Source: Plumapathes pennacea
Lineage: Eukaryota; Cnidaria; Anthozoa; Antipatharia; Myriopathidae
Direction: 5' to 3'
Assembly (NCBI GenBank): GCA_964036295.1
Contig: OZ038466.1
Location: 10,380,001-10,444,000 of the forward strand
DNA length: 64,000 nucleotides
In this document: positions 24,901-34,874 of the stretch, in pieces
Layout: each line of letters starts with the position of its first letter
How positions within the stretch are numbered: the stretch's first letter is position 1
Translations under genes and position numbers: made by a program
The notes under the pieces: model-generated
Told to the model about the DNA's origin: nothing
The model's input: the letters and a program-made list of their open reading frames with translations, nothing else
The model's database searches: none

Positions 24901-27900
24901 AGAGACTTTTCTGGAGCCATTCTGGATGCCAGATCGACCGAGTTGCGAGTTGAAATTGCTACAGCAGCAAGAAAACCACCACCACAACAAGGTTAGCAAG
25001 TCTAAGCTCTATTCTCGCAATATTTTTTCGAGTTATCGATCGACTAAAATCTCCCATACATTTTCTTATAAAAACCCAACCGTGACGTCACACAGTCAAT
25101 CAGCTTGGGTCGCCTGTGGTCGCATTTGGCTAATAGCGCACTTTTCAGGTACATAAACATGATTCACTTAAAATCCAGTTTAATTAATCCTACTGACTTC
25201 GTTACGGCTTCGAGCATTGACTAAGCACAAATATAGAAACAAACACTGATAAACAAGTATATAATCTAAAGTTTGAAAATCTCGCCAAAGATCCTGCTAC
25301 AGTGGACATTTCTCCAAGGAATATCACTTTGAATGAAAGCGACGTGGCGTTACTCTACTGCAATACCACAGGGAACCCAGCACCAAATGTCACGTGGTTT
25401 AAAAAGAGTGACAGAAATCACGTGATATCGTCAAACCCTCTGATAATGTGGAGCGTCAGAGGTAATGGGGACGAAGGCGACTACTTGTGTGAAGCCTGGA
25501 ACGGAGTGGGCCAGCCAGCGTCTGACAGTACGACCTTGACTGTTCAACGTAAGTTTAATTTGTAACAGTTAAAATAACTTGTCTTCACTCGAGATGCTCT
25601 GCTTTTTCGCGCTCATAAAGCGAAGAAACTTTTAACTGAGGTTTTTTTCATTGGTATCTTTCTGAGTTCTCATATAATACGCTTACGTATGTACTATATG
25701 GCTTTGGGTTTGGCTATATCATACCGTACTGTACGGTATTATACTGAATGCTTTTGTTGTTGTTGCCTGTGTAGTTTTTGCACCGCTTTTTATTGTAGTT
25801 TCATTTGTATTGGGGCCTGTTTAGTACTACTTTTCAAGTGTATGTACGTGTATATACGCATGGATAGATATATAGTATATGCTTTAGCAACTTTAGCAAC
25901 CATTCTACATACTTACCTGATTGTATGTATACTTTCTATTATATCAGACTACAAACCGTTCGCGACAACTTTAGCATCTTGTCTACCAGACAATACTTTC
26001 TGGGAAGACGACACTGCTGCCTTGAAATGTTCCTCTTTCGCCAGTCCGCCGCCGACTTACTACTTATACCACAACGGAAAGCTGATCAGAAAAAATCGCT
26101 CTGGGTATTACAAGATCTGTAGAATCCGATCTCAGCACGCAGGAAACTATACATGTACTCCAAAAAATGACTTGGGAATGGGAGAAACACTTTCAATCCA
26201 CCTCACAGTATATGGTAAGCATCTAAAATTGATAATCAGTGATGGTGGTGGTGTGATGGTGATGGTGATGGTGTTGGTGTTGGAAATGGTGGTTGTGATC
26301 GTGGTGGTCAATATTGATGATGATATAGGACCCGTGGTATTACTGTTGATGACTAATCCTTGATAGGCCACAGTTATCGTTTTTATGTCTTCTAATTCTA
26401 GATTTTAAGGCTGAACAAATGAATAGTGTTGCTCACAGATCCTAAACCAGTTTTTAAGATTGTTTTTCCGTCTTCAGTCCAAGCTTCCCCTGCTGTGTTC
26501 CCACGTCATCTCAACGTAACGGAGGGTGAAGCGGCCTATTTCACCTGCAGCGCTTCAGGAAGCCCAAACCCGACTGTTACCTGGAGGAAGCAGACAACCA
26601 GCGAAGTCTACTCAAGTTCAGAAACATTGAAAATAAACTCAACTATACGCGATGATACGGGGTATTACGAGTGCGCCACTTTCAACGGTGTTGGATCTGA
26701 GGCCAGAGAATCAGCATTTTTGAACGTTTACTGTAAGTTTATTCATTTGCTTAGTTTTCCTCAAAGTGTATTCGTTCTTTTGCCAATTTCTATTGAGTTA
26801 ATATTTTTCTACCTGACAAAATAGTTTTATCAAGATATAAAGATATCAAGAAAAAGTTATGTATGATGTAATGGGAGTTATCATATGACTAAAGAAATTT
26901 CTGCGTTTTGATTGGCTGAGAGCAAGCAAGTTTATCGTTACCTTGCACTCAGTGCAACTAAAAATATTGATTGCATTGGTTGCAATTAATGTTACCATAA
27001 CAACCAATCTTATTTTCAGTTTCTGTACTTTCTCTAGCTTTTCCACAACTTTATCCGACAAGAGTTAGATTTCAGTGTCCGAAAACAAGTTGGCAACGGT
27101 GACCGCGCAATTCATACATGAGAGAACTTTCTTTAAATTTTGAGTCCCAACGAACTCTTTTATAATCACATGATAAACAAGTAATCATATGAGTTGCTCG
27201 TGCAATTACTGATTTACACCACTTGTGATATTTGAAAATTGTGATCGATTAATAATGCAGTATTTACTAGAAATACGACATGTTTGACAGTTTTGAAGTA
27301 CAGTAGCTAGCGTAACGTAAGTAACGTAATCTGTTGTGAAGATCCCAGAATGCACTTTGGCGCAGAGCGAAGGATAAGATACTTTGCTTTATGTAGCGTA
27401 CGGGACGTAGTCTTAAACATTGCCTTTCTGGCCATCGTTCTATACTGAAGTTGTAATTCCCTGATTATCCTGCACGTTTTAGATGCCCCTGAAATTCAGT
27501 TTATAACTCCACTGGTGACTGTGAACGAGAGCGGCTATGTCAATCTCAGCTGCCAAGCCAATGGGAATCCAGCACCAATCATCAAGTGGTTTGACGTCAA
27601 GGAAAAAAGGGAAATTAAAGCCACAGGAGAGGGCTTCACTGGTTTTAAAGCAAAGAAAGAAGACTCGGGAGAATATGAATGCCGAGCAACCAACCAACTG
27701 GGCAACGATTCAGAACGGAGCACTGTCACCGTGTTCTGTAAGCTTTTACATTGTTCGTACATATATGTTTGCACACAATAGATGTTTGTCTTTATATGTG
27801 AATACAATCAGTGACAAACGACTTGGGACACTCACACAGTTTCAGTAATTTCTTTACTGTTTCAGTTGAAAGACAACCCCCCTCCACCCGTTCAATGTTG

Positions 27901-30900
27901 AAGTGGCCTGAACCTGTTTTTCCAAACACACGCAACATTGTACAGAGGGGAGGGGGGAGAATAATGGTTTCGCGCCTTTCAGTACGCTTAGTCAATGACT
28001 TGTGTCTGAGATACTTCAATTTCTGAAAGTGTCCCAGAAATTTTTGTCACTGATTGTATGTGTGCAGAGGGAAAATCTGGTTTCAAAATGTATAAACCCA
28101 GTTTCTAGGAGATTTTGGGGGCATGCTGTCTCGGAAAAAAAAAAGATATTTGACTCTCCAAAATGCCAAAATGTATCAATGTGTGTATGGTATGTACAGT
28201 ATGAGTTGTTTGTGTTTATGCTTCTCTTCAGTTTCTTTATGTCTCATTTCCTCCACATCTGACCTTTCGTGTCGCTAAAACTGAAACATAGAGTCCATTG
28301 TGGGAGTGTACGCGAAACTCACGGACGGAGGAACACACGCACAAATTAGTGCATGACTACGTACTAGATAATCAGATACAGCTGTTTTCGGATGACTGTC
28401 GAAAACCAAAACCGAAGTACGTACAACGCCAATTACAGAGGCATCCTCGCACCCAGGTTGTTTTCCTACCCCGCGCCCGCGCCTGGAGGGCCGGGTAGGG
28501 AAACGAGCCTGAGAACGAGGGTGTCAGAGAGGCTGTAAAAGTAATAAGTGTGTGTTGTACAAAGACACAAACATATAAATGGATCATTTTTCTTGCACTG
28601 CTCAAAGTGAATCTACTGGCACATAAGATTACTTCAATGACTTAATGACTAAAACTACAACTGTCCTTTATTGTTAATCCTACAGATAAACCAATAAACA
28701 CTGTGATAATAACAGAGTCGCCAATGGACTCAGTAGTAACGAATCACTCACTTGTGATCAGATGTACAGCAAACGCCGACCCTCCTGTCCTGGGGTATCG
28801 CTTCTACTTCGGCAGTCGATTCATAGCAAACACCAAAGATGGAACACACATGATTCAGCGGATGCAGCCATCGGATCACGGTCTCTTTCATTGTGTGCCC
28901 TACAATGTTGTTGGTGAAGGAGAAAAGGGGAGTGTCTATGTTCAAGTCTATGGTAAGAAAATGGTGTTTTACGCGATCAATATGATGTATTAGACTTGCC
29001 TAAGTACCAGATGGGTTCTTTTTGTCTCCCAAATGTGTTATTTAGCAGCCCTGTTTATGTTCCCATGATCCACGTTATGTGGATTAGCAAAAATTCAAGC
29101 ACATCGTATTTTAAATAACTTCAGACACGGTTGTAAATATTACATTATTCTATGGACCAACAACATCAACTGGACTTTTTTCTCCTTCTTCTTCTTCTTC
29201 TTTGTTTCTGTGAAATGTGGCGTCAAGACGTCATCTAAAAAGATGCGCATAACATTGGGGGGTGGAGTATTTTTAGATGAAAGATCCATGGAAACCATCA
29301 ACAACAGAAGTGATAACGAAAATGACAAAAATAGAACGTAACTACGTCAACAGCAGCAGCAATGGCACAATTTAACAATATTATCCACACGCTAAAGGTT
29401 GTACGTAATTCTTGTAATTAATTACTCATAGCATAGATTTTATCTTGCCGTGCATTTAGTTCCACCAGTAATACACCAAGGCCCTAAATCGAAAACTATC
29501 AACGAGGGCGACTCCTTGAGTCTTCACTGCAACTCCACTGGAATTCCCCAACCCAACATCACGTGGTCTGCCGAAAGCTGGAAGGCTGGGGACTACGTGG
29601 CAGGAGAGAACTTGTTTATCGCTCGTGCAAACAGATTTCATGCAGGACAATACACGTGTACAGCGAGAAATGGTGTTGGTCAACCCGATTCTGCCCTAGC
29701 TAGGGTCACTATAAACTGTAAGTTTAGGTCTTTTAAATTTTATTTCCCCGTTAGAGGCAAAACACCATATTTGGTTTGACATTATTGCAGCAGCGCACAG
29801 ATATTGTGACATAGTAGACCCAGCTTTGCTGTGCTGGATTAAGGTTTATGAAATAGCATACGTTACTTTCACGTTCATCAACATCAACTTTAGACAAGAG
29901 CAACTTGGACCGGCCATTATTTGAGAGACAAGCATCTGAAAGAGACACGAAAAAATATACTGAGAAAAGGGGCCCTTCGGTCCCTGGGGGAGGGGGGGGG
30001 GGGTTACTCCTCCGAGTTTTGAGTGTGGGTGTGCAACACGGTTCTTAAAACCCTGACCATAATTTATACCAAAATGTACTATTTTCTTTATCATTTTTCA
30101 GACCCGGTCCCAAAAATACGTAGTCTATGTTTATTGTCTTATCAAAATCACCCTCTACGCGTGACCAAATATATAACAATTATACCCTACTACGGACCAA
30201 AACGCTCAAAATGATATCCTTTGGGGCGGCACATACCCTTATGCATCTCCCCCCTTCCCTTCTTTCAGGACTTCAGTATCAATTACGGGAACTATCTTGG
30301 GTAAAAAATTCATACAAGTGACAGTGTAAGATACGGATTATTGTCAAGTCGCTCAGACATAATGGTTGAGTATTGATTTGATGCAAAACTGTATGCAACT
30401 GACATTTGTTGGGAAAATGCTAGTTTTGAGTAATTAACAAAATTTAATGTCGTTTTGAGCTGTCTCTGCTTCTACACAATGTCATATTGGAAACATTCAA
30501 CAGGCATAACGGTGCACTATGAGCACTAGATCAATTTGCTTCTTTGCTTATTTCCTTGTTTGTTAAGACAAGCCATCTGTCCAGGCCAAAATTGTCGTTT
30601 ACTCGTGGATGGGTCATCGTACAGATATCGTTTGTGAAGCTCGCGGTTCTCCCCGTCCTGAAGTTCTCTGGTCACGGAATGGGACTGTCATTCAGTCCAG
30701 AGTTTCCGACACAGAAGTTAAAAGTACACTCGTGATAACCCCAGAAAACCACACTGACTTTGGTCTTTACACGTGCATCGCAAAGAACCACCTCGGCCTC
30801 AGCCTTTTGAACATTACTGTCGAGAGGATTGGTAAGAACTTTCTTTGATTGTTTCTATAATTGATCATATGACTTCTCAGTGGTCCAAAAGAATCAAGTT

Positions 30901-32696
30901 ATCCTGTAATAGTGTAGTAAATGACCAATAAACAATATTTGTCTACTTATCTTTCTACTTATATCGATTTAATGGGCGTTATTTATATGATTGGTTGACT
31001 GAATTGTTGAGAATAGTTTGGGAATATTCAGCCAATGCTGACTGTTAACCATTTCACTCCCAAGTTCAAAATGCAGATTATCCCAACCTTTTAAGAAGAA
31101 ACTGTATGAGTGATGTAGTAAGAGGTTTCCCAAAACCCAAGTTCTCCCTACTGCATCATATGTTTCTGGTGAGAAACTGGAGGAGAAAATCAAAGTTGAT
31201 CACTGTTCGGAGTGAAAGGATTAACGGACTGGCCTGTCGACCGAAGGACGTCAAATGGACTCACGATGACCTGTGATTAAACACACTGACAATAACTGAG
31301 GGACTTACTCACTAACTGATAGACAAACTCAATGACTGACTAACTCTGCCTTTCTGGCTGTCTATCTATCTATCTAGTTGTCTGTCTGTCTGCGTGCCTA
31401 ACTGACTGACTGACTGATTGACTGTCTAATTGACTGACTGTCTAACGAACTGACTGTCGTTTACCTGATTGACTGATTAATATCTGATTGCTTGGCTGAC
31501 TGACTCTGAGTTAGACTACACAATTCTGTTTACTTGTTGTAGTACGAGTTTCCTGCCAAAGATGAGAACACTAACATGTCCTCTGTGTCTCCTTCCAGAA
31601 TCCCCTAAACCGCCAATCATACGAAACATAGAAGTGGGAAGCGACTACATCAACATCTCCTGGAGGCAACCGAGCAAAATGGAGGGAGGTCCCCCGATCA
31701 GCGTCCTGGTTCAAGTCAGGAGGAAAGAAGATCCACGTGGCTGGGTCAACTGTACTGACATGAGCGCTGGAGGGTCTTATTGCGTGTTCCATCAGGTGCA
31801 GAGCAACACAACTTACGTAATCAGGCTCTTTGCTCATAACGTAGTTGGATTCAGCAACACCAGCTTGACTGGAGAAACTAGAACCAAAGTTGCAGGTGTG
31901 TATGTTAAGGCTACCTTTTCTGATCGGCGGAAAAGGAATTATTAAAATAGCAAATCCTGCCTGTATTGATAACTGTAATTCCTATTTTGGAGTGCAACGA
32001 AACAAACGCCCCCACTAGCTTGGACCCAGGAGTGGAGGGGGGATAGGAGAGGAGAGAGGGAAGGAAGTCTACGGGAGGCGAGACTTATTAGCGGCGGTAA
32101 AAACTTTCTGGCAAAAACGTAACTTCCCAGTATTAGTCGTTTGACAATAGTACATACATACATACATACATACATACACACATATACTTTATTTCATCTC
32201 GAATTGGAGAGTAGCTTTCACAAGCTAATTAATGAAAAAAATAAAAATAAAATAAAAAAAATAGAATGTACAAAAATCAACAGCAGTATTACAGTATTAG
32301 TTGTTGTCTAGTCTGATCATTTGATTATGCGGGTTAGACCAGCTGACCACTAGTCACCTTCAGAGTCAAATGAAGTTAGTACATCAGATGATAGTATTGA
32401 TGGCTCTGGTTCTTGTTCTAAGTTAGTGCACCAGCTTTATGTTACATAGAAGTATGTGCTGAAAGTGACAATATAATATCACCAACATATTGTATGTGGG
32501 GTCATCCTTCTATTATTATTTTTTTCCTTGTTTTCTAGAACGCAAGTCCACCTCTAAAGATAACGAAGACAAAAATTTCATTGTCCAACCTCTGATCCTT
32601 GCTGGCATAATTTGTGGCGCTGGTCTTATTCTGGTTGTGGTAGTATCCGTGTTGCTGTATGTGAGGCACAAACGTCGATCTGGGGGAGGTCTGTAA
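21457..32696 (+). CDS. Gene C: V-like + eight Ig + FN3 transmembrane receptor
   Basis: Twelve exons join in phase: 21457-21520 (signal peptide), 22212-22550 (V-like), 23367-23618, 25291-25548, 25948-26214, 26478-26732, 27483-27737, 28686-28952, 29460-29717, 30568-30831 (Ig1-Ig8), 31599-31895 (FN3) and 32539-32696 (TM, stop). They total 2934 bp, or 977 residues. Most Ig domains show C...W...YxC. Ig3 and Ig6 keep both cysteines but lack the core Trp. The TM region (LILAGIICGAGLILVVVV) is followed by VRHKRRSGGG and a TAA at 32694-32696, so the tail is only about ten residues. A GT at 32689 could act as a donor, but the next plausible acceptors lead to stops within a few codons. For Ig2 the acceptor at 25291 (YPATVDI) is preferred to 25303. 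It is a type I cell-surface protein, probably dependent on a partner for signalling. Confidence 0.82.
21869..21899. repeat. Poly-T tract
   Basis: About 30 consecutive T in the first intron of gene C. Length is likely unstable. No function is implied. Confidence 0.9.
22212..22550 (+). CDS. Gene C atypical V-like N-terminal domain exon
   Basis: 113 codons, phase 1-1. VTLQWDF has Trp in place of the B-strand Cys. The F-strand reads TSYCCQVFC and the G-strand contributes another Cys (KTSCIQLIV). The YCC...C layout matches gene B, with one additional Cys, and suggests F-G disulfides instead of the usual B-F bond. Several NxS/T sites are present. Confidence 0.78.
22641..23366. repeat. Perfect 363-bp tandem duplication
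   Basis: The units 22641-23003 and 23004-23366 appear identical base for base. Each ends CGCCACCAG, which in the second unit is the 3' splice site of Ig1 of gene C. The duplication therefore doubles the end of the intron, including the acceptor. It is either very recent or an assembly artefact. Confidence 0.9.
23367..26214 (+). CDS. Gene C Ig1-Ig3 exon block
   Basis: Three one-domain exons: Ig1 (WKKSG, YECIAVNGAGEA), Ig2 (WFKKSD, YLCEAWNGVGQP) and Ig3. Ig3 lacks the core Trp (PPPTYYLYHNG) and ends YTCTPKNDLGMGE...TVYG. The W, W, no-W order recurs in the next block, which suggests triplet duplication. The open frame read leftward from Ig3 (from about 25689) is intron read-through, not coding. 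Confidence 0.78.
23900..25118. mobile_element. Long foldback element (about 550-bp arms)
   Basis: The left arm (about 23900-24449) and right arm (about 24599-25118) are inverted copies. They share CACAGGCG/CGCCTGTG ends, GTGACGTCAC, AAGGTTAGCAAGTCTAAGC and a long GC-richer core. The loop is about 150 bp, and the right arm lacks a short internal segment. It sits in the Ig1-Ig2 intron of gene C. Each arm has a matching open frame, but this is a by-product of the repeat. It is probably a non-autonomous foldback DNA transposon. Confidence 0.82.
26222..26330. repeat. (GATGGT)n-like low-complexity tract
   Basis: Degenerate GGT/GAT trinucleotide repeats directly after the donor of Ig3 of gene C. 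No function is seen. Confidence 0.7.
26478..28952 (+). CDS. Gene C Ig4-Ig6 exon block
   Basis: Ig4 (VTWRKQ, YYECATFNGVGSE), Ig5 (IIKWFDV, YECRATNQLGND) and Ig6. Ig6 lacks the core Trp (PPVLGYRFYFGS) and ends FHCVPYNVVGEGE...VQVYG. The order and the end motifs repeat those of Ig1-Ig3. All borders are phase 1 with consensus AG/GT. Confidence 0.78.
26875..27240. repeat. Interspersed repeat copy (GATTGGCTGAG family)
   Basis: Shares TTTCTGCRTT..GATTGGCTGAG near its start and AACAAGTAATCA plus CTCGTGCAATT near its end with about 57545-57960. The spacing between these words is similar in both. No terminal repeats are resolved. Confidence 0.5.
27803..28058. mobile_element. MITE-like element in the Ig5-Ig6 intron of gene C
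   Basis: About 255 bp with inverted ends: TACAATCAGTGACAAA at the left and TTTGTCACTGATTGTA at the right. GGGACACT/AGTGTCCC follows just inside. It is non-coding. Confidence 0.75.
29460..31895 (+). CDS. Gene C Ig7, Ig8 and FN3 exons
   Basis: Ig7 (ITWSAES, YTCTARNGVGQP), Ig8 (EVLWSRNG, YTCIAKNHLG) and an FN3 domain with ESPKPPII, ISWRQPSK and TYVIRLFAHNVVG. This third block has W, W, then FN3 in place of the no-W Ig. FN3 sits next to the membrane as in genes A and B. Exon lengths are 258, 264 and 297 bp, all phase 1-1. Confidence 0.8.
31045..31224. mobile_element. MITE family copy 2 (TTAACC...CACTCC termini)
   Basis: Starts TTAACCATTTCACTCCCAAG and ends GGAGTGAAAGGATTAA. The interior resembles 6914-7120 (AAATGCAGATTATCCCAACC, ATGAGTGATGTAGTA). 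It lies in the Ig8-FN3 intron of gene C. Confidence 0.7.
31250..31510. repeat. Degenerate (GACT)n tetranucleotide tract
   Basis: About 260 bp dominated by GACTGACT and CTGTCTAT-type units in the Ig8-FN3 intron of gene C. Simple-sequence origin. Confidence 0.75.
32150..32180. repeat. (CATA)n microsatellite
   Basis: Short CATACATA run in the FN3-TM intron of gene C. Confidence 0.8.
32539..32696 (+). CDS. Gene C transmembrane exon and stop
   Basis: Acidic/polar stalk (KDNEDKNF), a helix of about 23 residues rich in Val, Ile, Leu and Gly, then RHKRR and Gly-rich residues to TAA. The acceptor is TTTTCTAG. Tails in genes A, B and D continue into further exons. No in-frame continuation was found here. 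Confidence 0.72.
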
Positions 32697-33560
32697 TACT
32701 GAGACATCTGCTATTCGATATTAACTTTTCATTTCAATGTTGTTTCAGTAAAATTCTAGCCTGGATTCTGGGATATTTCCTCGAAACAAGAGTTTTAGAA
32801 TCTCTTTAGTGCTTTTTGACCACCAAACGTTAAACGTTGTTCCCCAACGGAAATCTGCAGTAAGTCTGTTGCAGTGTACTTATATAACCTGAAATGTAGT
32901 GGCAATATGCCCTGATAGTGTTATCATTTTGATACTATAAATTAGTTAGTAAAATAGTCAACTGTCTTATTATGTTTTTATGTATTAACAGGAGATCTGT
33001 AAAGGCTTGGTCATGTGTTCAGTGGATGTTTACTCTGCGGTGCTGCGTGTGAGAAACAAAGGTCGACAGCGGATTTAACAAACGCATATCAGTTGTCTTT
33101 AAATATGGCGTGAGGGCCTAGGGTGAGGGACTGGAACGGATTTTGTCGACTCCTCCCCAGTCTCTCACCTCAGGCCCTCACCGACATTTTTATTTTCAGT
33201 GGGAGGGGGTAGGAAAGAAGAGCCTGATCACAGGCTATAGCTAAATCGCACAGCATTGTGTCTCCAAATTAGTTTACAAAGCATGGTCATCTTTTTGAAA
33301 AGTAAATTTCAGTTCAAACTTAACTCTTGAAAATTTAAGAATGATCCTTAATTTAAAACAAGTTTAAGAACTTTTAACCCGGCTTCTTTAACCTTTAGAA
33401 GATCTCCTTCCACAATCATTCAGTTCGAATGTCGTGTAAGCAACTGACCAATTATAGCATTTAGATTTTTTGTGAGTGTGGGATTAATACCAGCCTTCAA
33501 TTATTTTCCAAGTTCCCTGTTGTACACAGAAACGTTGATTTTCGGATTTGCATGTAAAGA

Positions 33561-33566
33561 AATAAA
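33561..33566 (+). terminator. Candidate polyadenylation signal for gene C
   Basis: AATAAA about 865 bp after the gene C stop and before the convergent GPCR gene. It is the first clean hexamer I noticed. The 3'UTR length is an inference. Confidence 0.3.
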
Positions 33567-33905
33567 TTGTCATTTTGTGATGTAGCTTGTACTGGACTTG
33601 TATGTATGTGTGTGTGTTGGGGGGGGGGGGGGGGGGGGTTTGAGCATCGTAATTGAATGAACCTGTTCATAGAAACCCGATACTTAATTTACTTAAAATG
33701 AAGAGCAAGCCCACATTCCCTTTCTATTTAACAGCCTTCCTTATTCTAATTAACAAAAATAAAAGTAAAACAATAGTATTTTTAAGTACATTAATTTTGG
33801 GCGTCAACCTTTCTTTAGCTGCAAAGTTTCTTTATACGGCGTTTAGCACAGCACAGCACAAACATCCACAGCCTTCACTGACCGCAGTGTCCCTGTTTGT
33901 AGTTT

Positions 33906-34874
33906 TTACATTGAATTGTTTTCCAAAAACTGCAGTGTCTGGGCTGGAACTTCTTCTTTCTCCACTCGGCCTGTTGTCAGCATATGATGGTTGAAAGGTC
34001 GAACGGCATTCCTTCTAGCAAAACACCCCGCGACAACATCCCTAAGGGCTTGACGGAACACTCTGCTTCGGAAGAAATAGATAAATGGATTTATTCCAGA
34101 ATTGAAAAACCCACAAGACATAATCCACATATATACAGATCCAAAGTTGTGCCCGGGTTTTACCACCATATAGACGACAAACGGCGCCCAGAACAACGTG
34201 AAAATGCCAATCACCAAGGCAATAGTTTTACTGAGGCGCCTGTCATTTTCGTCAGATGATGACTGGTGACCTTGGAGCTCAGAGCGAAGACGAGATCGTT
34301 TACGAGCCGTCGAGAAAATTACGAAGTAACAGGCGACGATAACGCCGTACACAAAGAGCAGCACACTTGCCGCGAAAAAAGGGAACACTCTCTTCTCGAC
34401 AGCAAACGCGTCAACACTTGGAAATACAAAGCTCACGAGCCAAACAAAGCCCAAATAGATCTTCAGCCTTTTAGGATTAACGAAGCGTTTGTAACTCAAA
34501 GGCTTCGAGATTGCCAAGCAACGTTCAATGCTCATAAGTGTTAGGGTTAATATAGAGACGGCACAAGAGAAGCTACCGATCAGGCGGGCTGCATATTCGA
34601 GTTCTACGAAACAGTTTCCACGAAGTTTTCCTAGAAATATTCCAACGACCATCGGCTGTACGAGCACTGTCACGGTGAGATCCGCAAGAGCCAAGTTTAC
34701 TACACAGTAGCTCGACGTGGTTCGTAGGCTGGGAGTGCACAGGATGGTTGCGCAGACTGAAATGTTGCCGATGCTTCCCAGGAGGGATATAATCAAGTTG
34801 AGTGTGACCAGAATGACCGCCTGTTCAAAACTAATCACACATCTAGGAGCTCCAACTTTGATATCAGAGAACAT
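33906..34874 (-). CDS. Intronless class A (rhodopsin-family) GPCR
   Basis: 322 residues in one uninterrupted frame, a usual length for a short class A receptor. Landmarks are GN at 36-37 (TM1), NLALAD at 60-65 (TM2), Cys88 at the top of TM3, SIERCLAI around 115-122 (E-R-C in place of D/E-R-Y), FWAP at 228-231 (CWxP position) and NPFIY at 262-266 (NPxxY). Tail cysteine 284 is a possible palmitoylation site. The second extracellular loop is very short and has no cysteine, so the usual TM3-ECL2 disulfide is absent, as in melanocortin/adenosine-type receptors. The ligand cannot be told. It is convergent with gene C and unrelated to the Ig genes. Confidence 0.9.
   Translation of the reverse strand: MFSDIKVGAPRCVISFEQAVILVTLNLIISLLGSIGNISVCATILCTPSLRTTSSYCVVNLALADLTVTVLVQPMVVGIFLGKLRGNCFVELEYAARLIGSFSCAVSILTLTLMSIERCLAISKPLSYKRFVNPKRLKIYLGFVWLVSFVFPSVDAFAVEKRVFPFFAASVLLFVYGVIVACYFVIFSTARKRSRLRSELQGHQSSSDENDRRLSKTIALVIGIFTLFWAPFVVYMVVKPGHNFGSVYMWIMSCGFFNSGINPFIYFFRSRVFRQALRDVVAGCFARRNAVRPFNHHMLTTGRVEKEEVPAQTLQFLENNSM

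Noticed and set aside
24063..24996. Matching open frames on both strands (MISMRKRQ...)
   Set aside because: They are mirror copies in the arms of a foldback repeat, lack any known domain and are not independent evidence of a gene.
25303..25548. Alternative acceptor for Ig2 of gene C
   Set aside because: Possible and in frame, but it removes the YPAT start that matches the other Ig exons; the acceptor at 25291 is preferred.
25689..25947. Long open frame running into Ig3 of gene C
   Set aside because: Only the part from the acceptor at 25948 is Ig-like. The upstream part is intron read-through with a normal polypyrimidine/AG border.
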